Shown here in pieces: positions 1 through 9,409 of a stretch of DNA of 64,000 nt. Source of the DNA: CATQHL01 sp965242895 (GTDB lineage: Bacteria > Actinomycetota > Acidimicrobiia > Acidimicrobiales > CATQHL01); the NCBI GenBank assembly GCA_965242895.1, contig OZ251507.1, positions 1,674,001 to 1,738,000 on the forward strand. Direction: 5' to 3'. Both the position numbers and the translations under genes were made by a program. The notes under the pieces were generated by a model. It did no database searches. It was not told the DNA's origin and saw only the letters and a program-made list of their open reading frames with translations. Within the stretch, counting starts at the first letter, position 1, and each line of letters starts with the position of its first letter.

Positions 1-2916
1 GCCGCACTGTTCCCCGACCCCAACACCACTACTTACGACTATTCCAGCAGCAATGCTCATCATTATTACCGTTACTATAGTAAAAAGAAGTATCCCCTCT
101 ATTACCTAAGGGAAGAGCAGTCCCGCGCTTTAACCGCCGGCAGCGCCTCCGAACACGTCTCAGCCGCTGTTACTCGCTGCGAGGCGGGCGAGTCGTACTC
201 CCCCAGCCTCCGCCGCTGCGTCTCTGCGCCGAACGCTCCCCGATTAACCGCTACCGCTGCTGATGATGGGAGCATTACTGTTACCTGGGCGCCGCCTGCT
301 GCCACCGGCGGGGCGCCCGTGGGGGACTATGAGGTGCATTGGCGCAGAAGCGGCACTGGGGATCCTTGGGAGAGTGTTGTTGTTGCTGCGGGGCAGGGAA
401 TCCGCCACAGCGTAGGCTTCGGTTTAACGGAATCCCTTCTAACCTATCCGCACACCATCAACGGCTTAAAGAACGCTGTCCCCTACGACGTGCGAATAGC
501 AGCGGTGAACACCACCGGCGGCGGCCCCTGGGCGTCGGTCAGCCTAGTCCCATGCCCGCAAGGGTTGACGTTTGTAGCGGAACGCGGATCGTGTCTAATC
601 GTGGATCCCCCGGGGGCGCCTTCGCAGGTTTGGACGCTCAGCGGGTCCTCCACCGGGGAAGTGGGGCTTCTTTGGCAGCCGCCCGCGGACAACGGGGGAG
701 CGGCCATCACCAAATACATCATAAAGTGGCGCTTAACAGACGGTCCCCGAAGCGGATGGAACAGCAAGGAAGTAACAAGCGCGACACCATCCAACCTTGA
801 AGGCGTCCCCCCGTTCCCGCTTAGCTGGAACACGGTCTTGACTGGCCTCACTAACGATAAACAGTACGAGTTCAAAATATCCGCCGTGAACCCAGCAGGG
901 GAAGGACACGCCGCTCACGCCGCCGGCACTCCCTGCCTGATAGCAGACTCCGACAAGGCGCATCACTGCGACCTCCCCGGGGAGCCCACCGCATTGCATG
1001 CGGCCTCCCAGCCCAGAGCGCTGGAAGTAACCTGGGCGCCCCCATTGCGTATACGTAACAGGGAAGCGTTGATAGATGACGGGGGAGCGTCTATAACGCA
1101 TTTCATTGTTACATGGAAAGAAACCACCAGCAGCAGTGTTCCCTCAACTACCATCGTAAACTACAACGCTAAACGGCAGGGACTACCGCCGGTCCTTACC
1201 CTCGAATGGGTGGCGACGCTGTCGTCGCTGAAAAACAACGTTGAATACACTATAACAATCTCAGCCCGCAACGCAGCCGGCGACGGCGCGGCTAGCAGCA
1301 TCACGGGCATGCCCTGCCCCGCTGGGCAGCATCACCTCAACGACAGTATCAATGATTATGAGGGTTGCCAGCCGAAGAAGTGCCCGGAAGGCTTTCAACG
1401 CGTCAAAGGGGGAAGATGCATTCCGATGTGCGGGACAGGGGAAGAATACCAAGCCAGCCGAGGGGGATGCCGCCCAACCGACGAGACCTGCCAAAGCGAC
1501 GAAGACCTCCGACTAGCCCGCGACGCCTCAGGCTACTGCAAATTCGGAAAGACCACGACCCCGGCCGCCAACGACATCACCTACACCCCCCTAGCATGCG
1601 ACGAAGAAGGCGAATTCAGCGCCATGGCCAACGCCGACACCTACATTAACACCGACCTCGACGGCAAAGATCTCACGGACGACAAGACTCCTATGTGCCC
1701 CCCAATAGGCCTTTTCCTAGCCTTAGGGGAAAGAAGACGCGCTCACATCGAGCACCCAGACGACGATAATCCCACCGATCACATCCACCCTGACTACTAC
1801 TACCCCGAATGGGCTAACGAAGACGACCTCAAAACCCAACACGTAAAAGTAGTAGCAAGAGCCTCAGGAGACTGCACCGTTATCAGCGACGCGGTTGCAT
1901 TGTATGGGCTATCAGATAATAAAAGTGTCGCTAGGCTTAAGAAGTTAGTTGAAGTGTTGCCTTTTTCTGTTGAAAAGCTTATTAAGTTGGTGGCTGAGGA
2001 GAGGCGTGATGAGTTGACTGGTAGTTCTTGGAGGCTGAGGTCTGGCGCGGCGGCTGCTTGTCAAGCTCATGACTATTGCTATGATTTGATTCGCAGCGGG
2101 CTGCATCAAACTGTAACAGAGGGCAGGGCTAACGGCTGCGATGAGGTTTTGAGGGAGTTGTGGATTTCCTATTGCCACACGCTTACAGACGTTGACTGGG
2201 TAGGACTGGGTATTGCTATACTCACCTTCAGTTGGATTAGGGGGATACAGAGTTTTCCTGATTGGAATTGCAGCGCTTTGGTGGCTGAGGTTGCTAGTTT
2301 CATGGTGAGGGGTGCTACTACGTCTCCTGAGGCTGGTGTGGTTTTGCTGCGTCATTCGGGGACGGGTAAGTGTTTGACGGTTCCGGCGGGGTCTACGGCT
2401 GATGTGCGGGTTGTTCAGGAGCGCTGCGGCTATGACAGTAGTCATAGGCCTAATGATCAGAGGCAGTGGTTTCACGTGTTGCAGGCTGAGCCTCTCCCTA
2501 ATTTCAAGTCTTCGTTGGGCTCTTTTTATTTTATACCCGCGAACATCATCGCGGGTGACCGGGATTCTTGGAAGTTAAAGTTGGATAGTAATGATGACGA
2601 GGTCAAGGGCAAGAAGTGCTTGTACGTTGGCGGTGTTTTGAATAGGGAAGTCCGCCGGGGGGATTGCATGGTCGGCGGCGCTCGTGCTAAGTCGCGTGTG
2701 TTCTATCTTTTCCCGATCGGCTTGGATGGGTATGGGATTAGAGAGTCGTGGAGCCGTCCGTCCGGCGTCGGGTGCTGGCGCCCGGTGGTTGGAGCGTCGC
2801 CTGAGGCGACAGCCGCAGACGGAGTGCTCATTGAGAATACTGAGGCGGCTTGCGGCAATGATTCGGCGCGTTGGCGTTTCGAACCCGTGGATCCCAGAGT
2901 GAAACTAGGAAACTAA
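1..2916 (+). CDS. Secreted FN3 / phospholipase A2-like / ricin-lectin-like protein (5' partial)
   Basis: The frame is open from base 1, so the start lies outside the window; about 971 residues are visible. Window residues 77-185, 203-310 and 325-442 read as three fibronectin type III domains (TWAPP, LWQPPADNGG and TWAPP strands). A Cys-rich segment follows. Around nt 2050-2180 the pattern ACQAHDYCYDL, then GCDEVLRELW and a further Cys, matches the HDxCY core and later cysteines of secreted phospholipase A2. The C-terminus (nt 2330-2900) has GKCLTV, a VQERC strand and RQWF, as in ricin-type beta-trefoil lectins, and ends in RWRFEPVDP. The role is inferred: a secreted, surface-binding, possibly membrane-active protein. 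Its 3' end recurs as scraps after most downstream lipoprotein genes. Codon use shifts from C-ending to T/G-rich near nt 1900. The FN3 calls are firm; the PLA2 and lectin calls are motif-based. Confidence 0.8.
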   Translation, partial: AALFPDPNTTTYDYSSSNAHHYYRYYSKKKYPLYYLREEQSRALTAGSASEHVSAAVTRCEAGESYSPSLRRCVSAPNAPRLTATAADDGSITVTWAPPAATGGAPVGDYEVHWRRSGTGDPWESVVVAAGQGIRHSVGFGLTESLLTYPHTINGLKNAVPYDVRIAAVNTTGGGPWASVSLVPCPQGLTFVAERGSCLIVDPPGAPSQVWTLSGSSTGEVGLLWQPPADNGGAAITKYIIKWRLTDGPRSGWNSKEVTSATPSNLEGVPPFPLSWNTVLTGLTNDKQYEFKISAVNPAGEGHAAHAAGTPCLIADSDKAHHCDLPGEPTALHAASQPRALEVTWAPPLRIRNREALIDDGGASITHFIVTWKETTSSSVPSTTIVNYNAKRQGLPPVLTLEWVATLSSLKNNVEYTITISARNAAGDGAASSITGMPCPAGQHHLNDSINDYEGCQPKKCPEGFQRVKGGRCIPMCGTGEEYQASRGGCRPTDETCQSDEDLRLARDASGYCKFGKTTTPAANDITYTPLACDEEGEFSAMANADTYINTDLDGKDLTDDKTPMCPPIGLFLALGERRRAHIEHPDDDNPTDHIHPDYYYPEWANEDDLKTQHVKVVARASGDCTVISDAVALYGLSDNKSVARLKKLVEVLPFSVEKLIKLVAEERRDELTGSSWRLRSGAAAACQAHDYCYDLIRSGLHQTVTEGRANGCDEVLRELWISYCHTLTDVDWVGLGIAILTFSWIRGIQSFPDWNCSALVAEVASFMVRGATTSPEAGVVLLRHSGTGKCLTVPAGSTADVRVVQERCGYDSSHRPNDQRQWFHVLQAEPLPNFKSSLGSFYFIPANIIAGDRDSWKLKLDSNDDEVKGKKCLYVGGVLNREVRRGDCMVGGARAKSRVFYLFPIGLDGYGIRESWSRPSGVGCWRPVVGASPEATAADGVLIENTEAACGNDSARWRFEPVDPRVKLGN

Positions 2917-2953
2917 GGATAGTCGAGCCATATTTAAGAAAGAAGGTCAGATT

Positions 2954-5278
2954 ATGATTAAGCAAGAAGGTCAGGTCATGCTTTCGAGGAGGCTAGCTGG
3001 GTACTGTCGCCGTGTGCTGGTGGTGGTGCTCGTTTTGGTCTTGTTGGTGTCTGCTTGTTCACCCGCTTCCGAAGAAGAGGGGGGAGCGGCGCCGCCTGGT
3101 GCTGGTGCGGAGGTTCCGGGTTCAGTGTCTTCGGTTGCCGGTCAGCGGGCGTTGGATGCTTTGGGGGAGGTGTTCACCGGCGAGGAGTTGGATGTTCTAG
3201 AGGAGGTGTTCACCGAGGGGGAGTTGGTGGATCTGGCAGGGCAGTTCAGCGGGGGGGAGTTGGTGGGTGTGCTGGGTTTGGGGGGTTCTGTGTGGGGGGG
3301 TGTGTTTGAGCGTGCGGTGGAGTTCAGGGACACCGCTGGGGAGGATATGTCGAGGGCTGTTCCGTCTTCGAGGTTTGAAGCGCTTGAGATGGCGTGGGCA
3401 GCGTTTGAGGTTTTGCCTGATGATGAGTTGCGGGCTCATTTGTTTTCTCAAAGGCTTAGTTTGGAGGATAGTGATTTTCTTGGCATTGACGCGAATGATG
3501 TCTCTTCGCCTACTGGGGCGTTCTGTTGGGTTGTCTTGCGTTTGCGTTCTATTATGCCTAATGAGTGGGAGATGTTTCTTTGGGGGGAGTCTGTTTTCAC
3601 TTCGGATTGGTATATTGATATTCTGACTTTGTGGGTGCTTGAGAGGATGGCCGCTGATCGGGGGTTGGAACTAGAGCGGGAGGCTGAGCCTATTCGTTTT
3701 AATGATTCGCTTAGACGGTTCTTGCTGGAAGTCACTGCCCCCGAGTTCAAGGGCGTCGTCCTCGCTGAGGGCCTGCCCGCGGCGCTGAAACCAGTGGCGG
3801 AAAGGCTTTACGATTACTTCGAAGGGTTGTTGGAGTTGCCGGTTTATCGCGCTAGACCCACGCTCGCTGAACTGTCCGCGCATCCGGGCCTCGCGGGGAT
3901 GACTGGGGAGGACGTCCGGCGGGTCTGGCCGGAGGTCTTGGAGATAGAGTTAAGCGGAGACGACTATGATGAGTACGCGAGATTGTATGGACTTTTAGAA
4001 GAGGGGGAGGTTCGTGAGTTGTTGAACTCTGAATGCAAACAGCGCACAGCCCGGGAGATGAACGAACGGAACTGCCCCTCCCCGGTAGCGGAAGCCATTC
4101 CTGACATGTGCGCTATCCCAGAAGATTACCCCAAATACCTAGGAACAGACTACCAAGGAACAGACTGCCTATTCACCTGCCCCGAAGACGATGAGTTGTT
4201 TGAGGAAGGTTCTTCTTATGAGGCGTTTGAGGGCTTCATATCAGTCTCCGCTGGTTTAGACTACGCATGCGGGGCTAGGCCGAGCCGTTCGGTTGAGTGT
4301 TGGAATTGGTGGTACTTACCTGATGGGGAGTGGGGTTTAGATACTTCCTATACTGCTTTTCCTGGAGATGGTTCAAAGTTGGTGGATGTGGGGTGGGATT
4401 TCGGATGCGGGATCCACGATGATGAAGCTCTTTATTGTTGGTGGCCGAGGACGCCGTTGGGGGAGTTGGAACCTCCCGCGGGGGAGTTCAGGGAGGTTAG
4501 TGTGAGTATTGAGCATGCTTGCGCTGTCCGCGTGAGCGGCGTGTTGGCGTGCTGGGGAATCGATCCCGGGGACGCGAAGGTTTCCCCGCCTGCTGGCGAG
4601 TTCATCTCAGTGGACGCGGGCTGGGACGGAGACGTTCACCTACCCGAGGGGGACACGCTAGGCGACGGCGGTTTCTCCTGCGGCCTGCGGGCGGACGCTG
4701 CGGTTGAATGCTGGGGCGAGGAAAACTTAACCTACGGAGTGGGCTCCGAGCGGGGAGATGAGTTCGCGGGCGTCGCTGTCGGGCGGGACGGGCGGATCTG
4801 CGTCTTACGAACTGACGGGGTCATTCACTGCGGGGAAGACCGGGTTTACGGCTCTGACTATCCGCCGGGGGGAAGGTTCGTTCAAGTGAGCGTGGGGGGC
4901 CTTAACCATGTCTGCGGGATACGCGCGAACGGCAGCGTTGAATGCTGGGAGCCTAGCGGGGAGTTCTTAGGCAGCATCCCCGGGCCGTTTGCGGAGATAG
5001 AAGTTGGGTACACATATGAGAACATCCCCTTCGCTTGCGGGTTGCTAGAAGACGGGCGCATTCTATGCTGGGACCTCAAAGTGGAAGTCTTCGGGTGGGC
5101 TACCGGTGGATTGGAAGAATATACGCACCCCCAATGCTTCCTCGATTATCCTAGTCCAGTGTGTTGGACCGCCGGCATTGACCCGCTGCGAGAAGTAGAC
5201 GACATCTTCGTGGTCGAATCCCCCATCCTCCTGCCGCACTCAGGGTCCGTCCTCTACCCGGATCGCGATTCCGGTTGA
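2954..5278 (+). CDS. LP1: long RCC1-propeller lipoprotein
   Basis: 774 residues. A signal peptide with a Leu/Val core ends in the lipobox LVSAC (Cys35, or Cys27 from the inner ATG at 2978, which has its own AGAAGG and aligns with the paralogs' starts). Residues 50-105 hold three short repeats of the type VFTEEELVDLAGQFS. A helical domain to about residue 415 is unknown to me; landmarks are GIDANDVSSPTGAFCW, SLRRFLLEVTAPE and LLNSECKQRT. Residues 420-720 contain seven RCC1-like blades (pattern VSxGxxHxCGxRxxGxVxCW), each with paired cysteines, enough for a full seven-blade propeller. The end is SPILLPHSGSVLYPDRDSG. It is predicted to be anchored outside the membrane and to bind an unknown ligand. 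It is the first of nine tandem paralogs, and nt 3112-4195 nearly match LP4. Confidence 0.85.
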   Translation: MIKQEGQVMLSRRLAGYCRRVLVVVLVLVLLVSACSPASEEEGGAAPPGAGAEVPGSVSSVAGQRALDALGEVFTGEELDVLEEVFTEGELVDLAGQFSGGELVGVLGLGGSVWGGVFERAVEFRDTAGEDMSRAVPSSRFEALEMAWAAFEVLPDDELRAHLFSQRLSLEDSDFLGIDANDVSSPTGAFCWVVLRLRSIMPNEWEMFLWGESVFTSDWYIDILTLWVLERMAADRGLELEREAEPIRFNDSLRRFLLEVTAPEFKGVVLAEGLPAALKPVAERLYDYFEGLLELPVYRARPTLAELSAHPGLAGMTGEDVRRVWPEVLEIELSGDDYDEYARLYGLLEEGEVRELLNSECKQRTAREMNERNCPSPVAEAIPDMCAIPEDYPKYLGTDYQGTDCLFTCPEDDELFEEGSSYEAFEGFISVSAGLDYACGARPSRSVECWNWWYLPDGEWGLDTSYTAFPGDGSKLVDVGWDFGCGIHDDEALYCWWPRTPLGELEPPAGEFREVSVSIEHACAVRVSGVLACWGIDPGDAKVSPPAGEFISVDAGWDGDVHLPEGDTLGDGGFSCGLRADAAVECWGEENLTYGVGSERGDEFAGVAVGRDGRICVLRTDGVIHCGEDRVYGSDYPPGGRFVQVSVGGLNHVCGIRANGSVECWEPSGEFLGSIPGPFAEIEVGYTYENIPFACGLLEDGRILCWDLKVEVFGWATGGLEEYTHPQCFLDYPSPVCWTAGIDPLREVDDIFVVESPILLPHSGSVLYPDRDSG

Positions 5279-5326
5279 GTCGGCGCCCCTAAAGACAGTC
5301 GAGCCGTTAAGAGAAAAAGATTAATT

Positions 5327-7615
5327 ATGTTTTCGAAGAGATTAGCTGGGTGCTGTCGCCGGGTGCTGGTGGTGGTGCTTGTTTTGGTCTTGTTGGTGTC
5401 TGCTTGTTCACCCGCCTCCGAAGAGGGGGGCAGTGGAGGGCAGTCTGGTGCTGGCGGTCAGGTTCCTGGTTCGTCAGCCTCTTCGGTTTCCGTGCAGCGG
5501 GCGTTAAGTGTTCTAGAAGGAGTGTTCTCTGATGAGGAGTTGGATGGTTTGTGGGAGGTGTTCAGTGGTGAGGAGTTGGCGAGCGTGCTTGGAGTTGTGA
5601 GCGAGGAGGAACTGGTGGGAGTGCTGGGTTCGGAGGGTTCTGTGTGGGAGAGCGTGTTTGACACTGAGAGCGCGGGGGAGGAGGATTCGAGATTTGGCCC
5701 GGAGGCGTCTCCTCCAAGGTCGAGTTTTGAAGTTTTGGCGCTGATGTGGCCTGAGTTGGGGGGCTTGTCTGATGAGGTGTTGCGGGCTTTGGTGTTCAGT
5801 AATAGGGTCAAGATGGAGGGTGGTGATCTTTTCGGTTTCGACACGAATGACGTTTCTACACCCACTGGAGCGTTTTGCTGGGTTGCTTTGCGTTTACGCG
5901 AAATTATGCCTGATAAAACTCAGATGTTTTATTTCCCAGAGTCTGCTCTTGTTCTAGATTGGCACATTGATAATTTGACTTTGTGGATGTTCGAGAGGGA
6001 GGCCGCTGATCGCGGGCTGGAACTGGAGTGGGGGACTGGTCCTACTGGCCATAATAATTCGCTGCGTCGTTTCTTGCTGCAAGTTACTGCCCCTGAGTTC
6101 AAGAGCGTTGTTCTCTCTGAAAGCCTGCCGGCGGTATTGAGGCCGGCAGCGGAAAGGTTCTACGCTTATTTCGAGGAGTTGTTGAAGTTGCCGGTTTACC
6201 GCGCTAGACCCACGCTCGCTGAAGTTTCCTCCCATCCCGTTCTAGAGGGGATGACTGGGGAAGACATCCGGTGGGTATGGCCGGAGGTCTTGGAAGTAGA
6301 ATTAAGCAGAGACGACTGGGTGGAGTACTTGAGGATGTTCAGGCTCACAGAAAAACATGAGGTTCTGGGGCTGTTGAACTCTGAATGCAAACAGCGCACG
6401 AACCGTGAAATGATCGAGCCACAATGCCCTTCCTGGGTAGCGGAGGTGCTCCCCGAGGGTTGCACAATTGCGGACGATGCGCCCCTGTACACTTTACCAG
6501 ATTTATCCGAATCGGACTGTATCTTCGTCTGCCCCGAGGATGTGGAAGTTTTTGATGAACCGTTCGAAGGTTTCCTGTCGGTCTCCGCTGGTTTGGATTA
6601 CGCGTGCGGAGTTAGGCCGAGCGACGTGTCATGGTGCTGGAACTGGTGGAACTCATCTGAAAGGAAGCAGGGCATCCTTTTTGTTTCTAGGCTCGATTGG
6701 AGGGTAAGGTCAGTGGATACTGGATGGGGTTTCTTCAGTTGCAGAATTTTCCAAAGCGGGGAGTTGCTTTGTTCGGGCGGGAGGACACCGTTGGGGGAGT
6801 TGGAGCCTCCCGCGGGTGAGTTCAGAGAGGTTAGTGTGGGGATCGAGCATGCTTGCGCTGTTCGCGTGAGTGGCGAGTTGGCTTGTTGGGGAATTGACCC
6901 TGCGAGCGCTAAGGTGTCCCCGCCTGCGGGCGAGTTCATCTCAGTGGACGCGGGCTGGGACGGGGACGTTCACCTACCCGAGGGGGACATGCTGGACGAC
7001 GGCGGTCTCTCCTGCGGCTTGAGGGTCGACGCTGTGGTTGAATGCTGGGGAGAGCAGCGCCTGTCCTTTGGTGAGGGCTCCGCTAGGGGCGATGAGTTCG
7101 CAGGCGTGGCCGTCGGGCGCAGCGGACGGGTCTGCCTGTTGCGCGCAGATGGGATTATTCACTGCGGGGAAGACAGGGTCTACGGCTCTGATTACCCGTC
7201 GGGGAGCAGGTTCACTCAAGTGAGCGTGGGTGGACTCAATCATGTTTGCGGTTTGCGCGCGGGCGGCGCGGTTGAATGCTGGGAACCTAGCGGAGTGTTC
7301 CTAGGCAGCATCCCTGGGCCGTTCACGGAGTTGGAAGTTGGGTACACATACGCGGATATTCCCTACGCCTGCGGGTTGCTAGCAGACGGGCGCATCCTGT
7401 GCTGGGACCTCGTGGAGGAAGTATTCAACTGGGCCGCTGATGGGTTAGAAGAATACACGCACCCAATATGTGTTCCTCAACTGCCTGAGGGGTACATGTG
7501 TTGGAACGCCGATTCTGAACCACCTCGCGAAATAGACGACGAGTACGTATATGAATCCCCCATCCTCTTGCCGCATTCGAATTCCATCCTCAACCCCGAC
7601 CGCAACTCCCGCTGA
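5327..7615 (+). CDS. LP2: long RCC1-propeller lipoprotein
   Basis: 762 residues, with the same layout as LP1: signal peptide MFSKRLAGCCRRVL with lipobox LVSAC, VFS/EEL repeats, the unknown helical domain (FDTNDVSTPTGAFCW, LLNSECKQRT) and a C-terminal seven-blade RCC1-like propeller. There is one start, the ATG at 5327, 48 bases after the LP1 stop, and this supports the inner ATGs as true starts in paralogs with longer frames. The propeller is closer to LP4 (shared HLPEGDMLDDGGLSCGLR) while the N-terminal domain is more divergent, so the gene is probably a recombination mosaic. The ligand is unknown. Confidence 0.85.
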   Translation: MFSKRLAGCCRRVLVVVLVLVLLVSACSPASEEGGSGGQSGAGGQVPGSSASSVSVQRALSVLEGVFSDEELDGLWEVFSGEELASVLGVVSEEELVGVLGSEGSVWESVFDTESAGEEDSRFGPEASPPRSSFEVLALMWPELGGLSDEVLRALVFSNRVKMEGGDLFGFDTNDVSTPTGAFCWVALRLREIMPDKTQMFYFPESALVLDWHIDNLTLWMFEREAADRGLELEWGTGPTGHNNSLRRFLLQVTAPEFKSVVLSESLPAVLRPAAERFYAYFEELLKLPVYRARPTLAEVSSHPVLEGMTGEDIRWVWPEVLEVELSRDDWVEYLRMFRLTEKHEVLGLLNSECKQRTNREMIEPQCPSWVAEVLPEGCTIADDAPLYTLPDLSESDCIFVCPEDVEVFDEPFEGFLSVSAGLDYACGVRPSDVSWCWNWWNSSERKQGILFVSRLDWRVRSVDTGWGFFSCRIFQSGELLCSGGRTPLGELEPPAGEFREVSVGIEHACAVRVSGELACWGIDPASAKVSPPAGEFISVDAGWDGDVHLPEGDMLDDGGLSCGLRVDAVVECWGEQRLSFGEGSARGDEFAGVAVGRSGRVCLLRADGIIHCGEDRVYGSDYPSGSRFTQVSVGGLNHVCGLRAGGAVECWEPSGVFLGSIPGPFTELEVGYTYADIPYACGLLADGRILCWDLVEEVFNWAADGLEEYTHPICVPQLPEGYMCWNADSEPPREIDDEYVYESPILLPHSNSILNPDRNSR

Positions 7616-7624
7616 GCCAGCGCA

Positions 7625-7831
7625 GTGAACACATATCTCCCGGATGATATTGGATCGCTCCGTTCCGGCGTGGCCTGTGGCCGGCGCATAGAGGGGCATA
7701 GAGAGGGTGCTTGGCCAGCGGAGACTGCCGCGGACAGGGTGCTTATTGAGAACGCTGAGGATTGCAATTTGCTTTTGCGGCGTTGGCGTTTCGAACCCGT
7801 GGATCCCACTGTGCAGTTAATAACTAGATAG
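7625..7831 (+). pseudogene. Remnant of the ricin-region gene 3' end (after LP2)
   Basis: The frame reads ETAADRVLIENAED and RRWRFEPVDPTVQL before a stop. This matches the last 60 or so residues of the gene ending at 2916 (TAADGVLIENTEA, RWRFEPVDPRVKL). The rest of that gene is missing. I read it as the tail of a deleted copy rather than an independent small protein, although this copy still has an open frame. Confidence 0.6.
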
Positions 7832-7860
7832 CCAAGTAATATAAGAAGAAAGGTCAGATT

Positions 7861-9186
7861 ATGATTGAGAGAGAAGGTCAGGTCATGTTCCCTAGAATAG
7901 CTGGGTGCCGCCGCCGTGTGCTGGTGGCAGTGCTCGTTTCGGTCCTGTTAGTGTCTGCTTGTTCACCCGCCTCCGAAGAGGAGGAGGGGAACGGAGGGTC
8001 GCCTGGTGCTACTAGGACGCTTCCCGGCTCGTCAGCCTACTCCCCTTCGTCCTCCTCTCCTTCGTCGCAGCGTGCGTTAGAAGTTCTAGAAGGAGTGTTT
8101 ACTGGCGAGGAGTTGGAGGATTTGCAGGAGGTCTTCACCGAGGAAGAGTTGGTGGACCTAGCTGGGCAGTTCAGCGGGGAAGAGTTGGTGGAGTTGTTGG
8201 GGTCGGAGAGTGCTGAGGCGGCTGCTTCGGAATTCTTGACCGAGGATCTTAAGAGATTATTGGAGAATTTTGCTGAGGATGATGACAGTGTGTCTGATGA
8301 GAAGTTGCGGGCTGTGGCGTTCTTGGGTAGGGCTGTTTTGGGGAGTGATCCTTTGGGGATTGACGCGAATGACATCTCTACGCCTGTCGGGGCGTTTTGT
8401 TGGGTAGCGTTGCGCCTGCGGTGGGTTATGCCTTCTAAGAGCACGGTTGATGCTTTATTCGGAGGTTCTCCTGACATGGATTGGTGGTATATAGATAGTT
8501 TCTATTTGTGGGAGATTGAGAGGATAGTTGCCGGCCGGGGGTTGGAGTTGGAGTGGGAGACTGGTGCTACTGGTTATAATCGTTCGCTTAGACGGTTCTT
8601 GCTGCGGGCCACTGATCCTGAGATTAGGGATGTTGTTTTCTCTGAGGATTTGCCGCCCGCGCTCAGGCCAGCAGCGGAGAGTTTCTACGATTATTTTGAC
8701 CTTTTGCTTGAATTACCGGTTTATCGTACGAGGCCAAAGGTTGAGGAGATTTCCGGTTATCCGGCTCTCGCGGGGTTGACTGGGGAGGACATTCAACAGT
8801 TTTGGCCGGAGATCTTTGAGACAAAGTTGAGCAGAGACGACTACGAAGGTTATCTAGAACTATTGCAGCTGTTGGAAGAAGATGAAGTTCGGGGGCTGCT
8901 TAATTCCGAGTGCTCCCAGCGCACATTGCGGGAAAGGATCGAACGAGCCTGCCCGCCTTGGGTCGCGGAGGCTTTCGAGTCTACATCAGAAAAAGTTTCG
9001 GATTCATTACTATTAGGCCTTGTTGTTCCGCTTTCGTTATCGGACGGTATTCTCTTATCTTCATGTACTCTCGCGAGCGACTTCCCCCAGTACTGGGAGA
9101 CCAATTCTGACTGCCTCTTCGGATGCCCCGGGGAAGTATCTAGAGAAAGAAGTATGTTTGATGACTTCCCTCCGCCTTCCAGCTAA
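7861..9186 (+). CDS. LP3: short lipoprotein without propeller
   Basis: 441 residues. The signal peptide and lipobox LVSAC are present (the inner ATG at 7885 is the likely start), then a Ser/Pro-rich linker, three EELxxL repeats and the same unknown domain (GIDANDISTPVGAFCW, YNRSLRRFLL, LLNSECSQRT). It ends at SDCLFGCPGEVSRERS plus a short tail, just where long paralogs enter the propeller. It carries its own sequence subtype (ESAEAAASEFLTED, RLRWVMPSK) shared with LP5, LP6 and LP9, so the short form is an established subfamily rather than a one-off truncation. It is predicted to be surface anchored; its function is unknown. Confidence 0.8.
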   Translation: MIEREGQVMFPRIAGCRRRVLVAVLVSVLLVSACSPASEEEEGNGGSPGATRTLPGSSAYSPSSSSPSSQRALEVLEGVFTGEELEDLQEVFTEEELVDLAGQFSGEELVELLGSESAEAAASEFLTEDLKRLLENFAEDDDSVSDEKLRAVAFLGRAVLGSDPLGIDANDISTPVGAFCWVALRLRWVMPSKSTVDALFGGSPDMDWWYIDSFYLWEIERIVAGRGLELEWETGATGYNRSLRRFLLRATDPEIRDVVFSEDLPPALRPAAESFYDYFDLLLELPVYRTRPKVEEISGYPALAGLTGEDIQQFWPEIFETKLSRDDYEGYLELLQLLEEDEVRGLLNSECSQRTLRERIERACPPWVAEAFESTSEKVSDSLLLGLVVPLSLSDGILLSSCTLASDFPQYWETNSDCLFGCPGEVSRERSMFDDFPPPSS

Positions 9187-9232
9187 ACGAAAGAAGCGAC
9201 CGGGGAAGTATCTAGAGAGAGAAGTATGTTGA
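9128..9232 (+). repeat. Direct repeat GGGGAAGTATCTAGAGA at the LP3 3' end
   Basis: Two copies of a segment beginning CCGGGGAAGTATCTAGAGA and continuing to AGAAGTATGTT lie at 9128-9159 and 9200-9231, one inside the end of LP3 and one after its stop. Similar copies occur at the ends of LP5 and LP6. They sit where the propeller half would join in long paralogs and may mark the recombination junction. Confidence 0.7.
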
Positions 9233-9252
9233 TGAACGATAGTAACTCGCTG

Positions 9253-9375
9253 CTTGCGGAGACCGCCGCAGGCGGAGTGTCCATTGAGAATGCTGAGGAT
9301 CGCGGAGCGAGTTCTGAGCATTTGCAACGTCAGCGTTTCGAGCCCGTGGATACCTCTTTGCTGCCACTAAACTAG
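9253..9375 (+). pseudogene. Remnant of the ricin-region gene 3' end (after LP3)
   Basis: In frame it reads LAETAAGGVSIENAED, then LQRQRFEPVDTSLLPLN and a stop, 40 codons in all. It is homologous to the C-terminus of the protein ending at 2916 and has no start of its own. Confidence 0.6.
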
Positions 9376-9409
9376 GCAGTCTAGTAGTATCAAGTAAGAA
9401 GGTCAGGTT

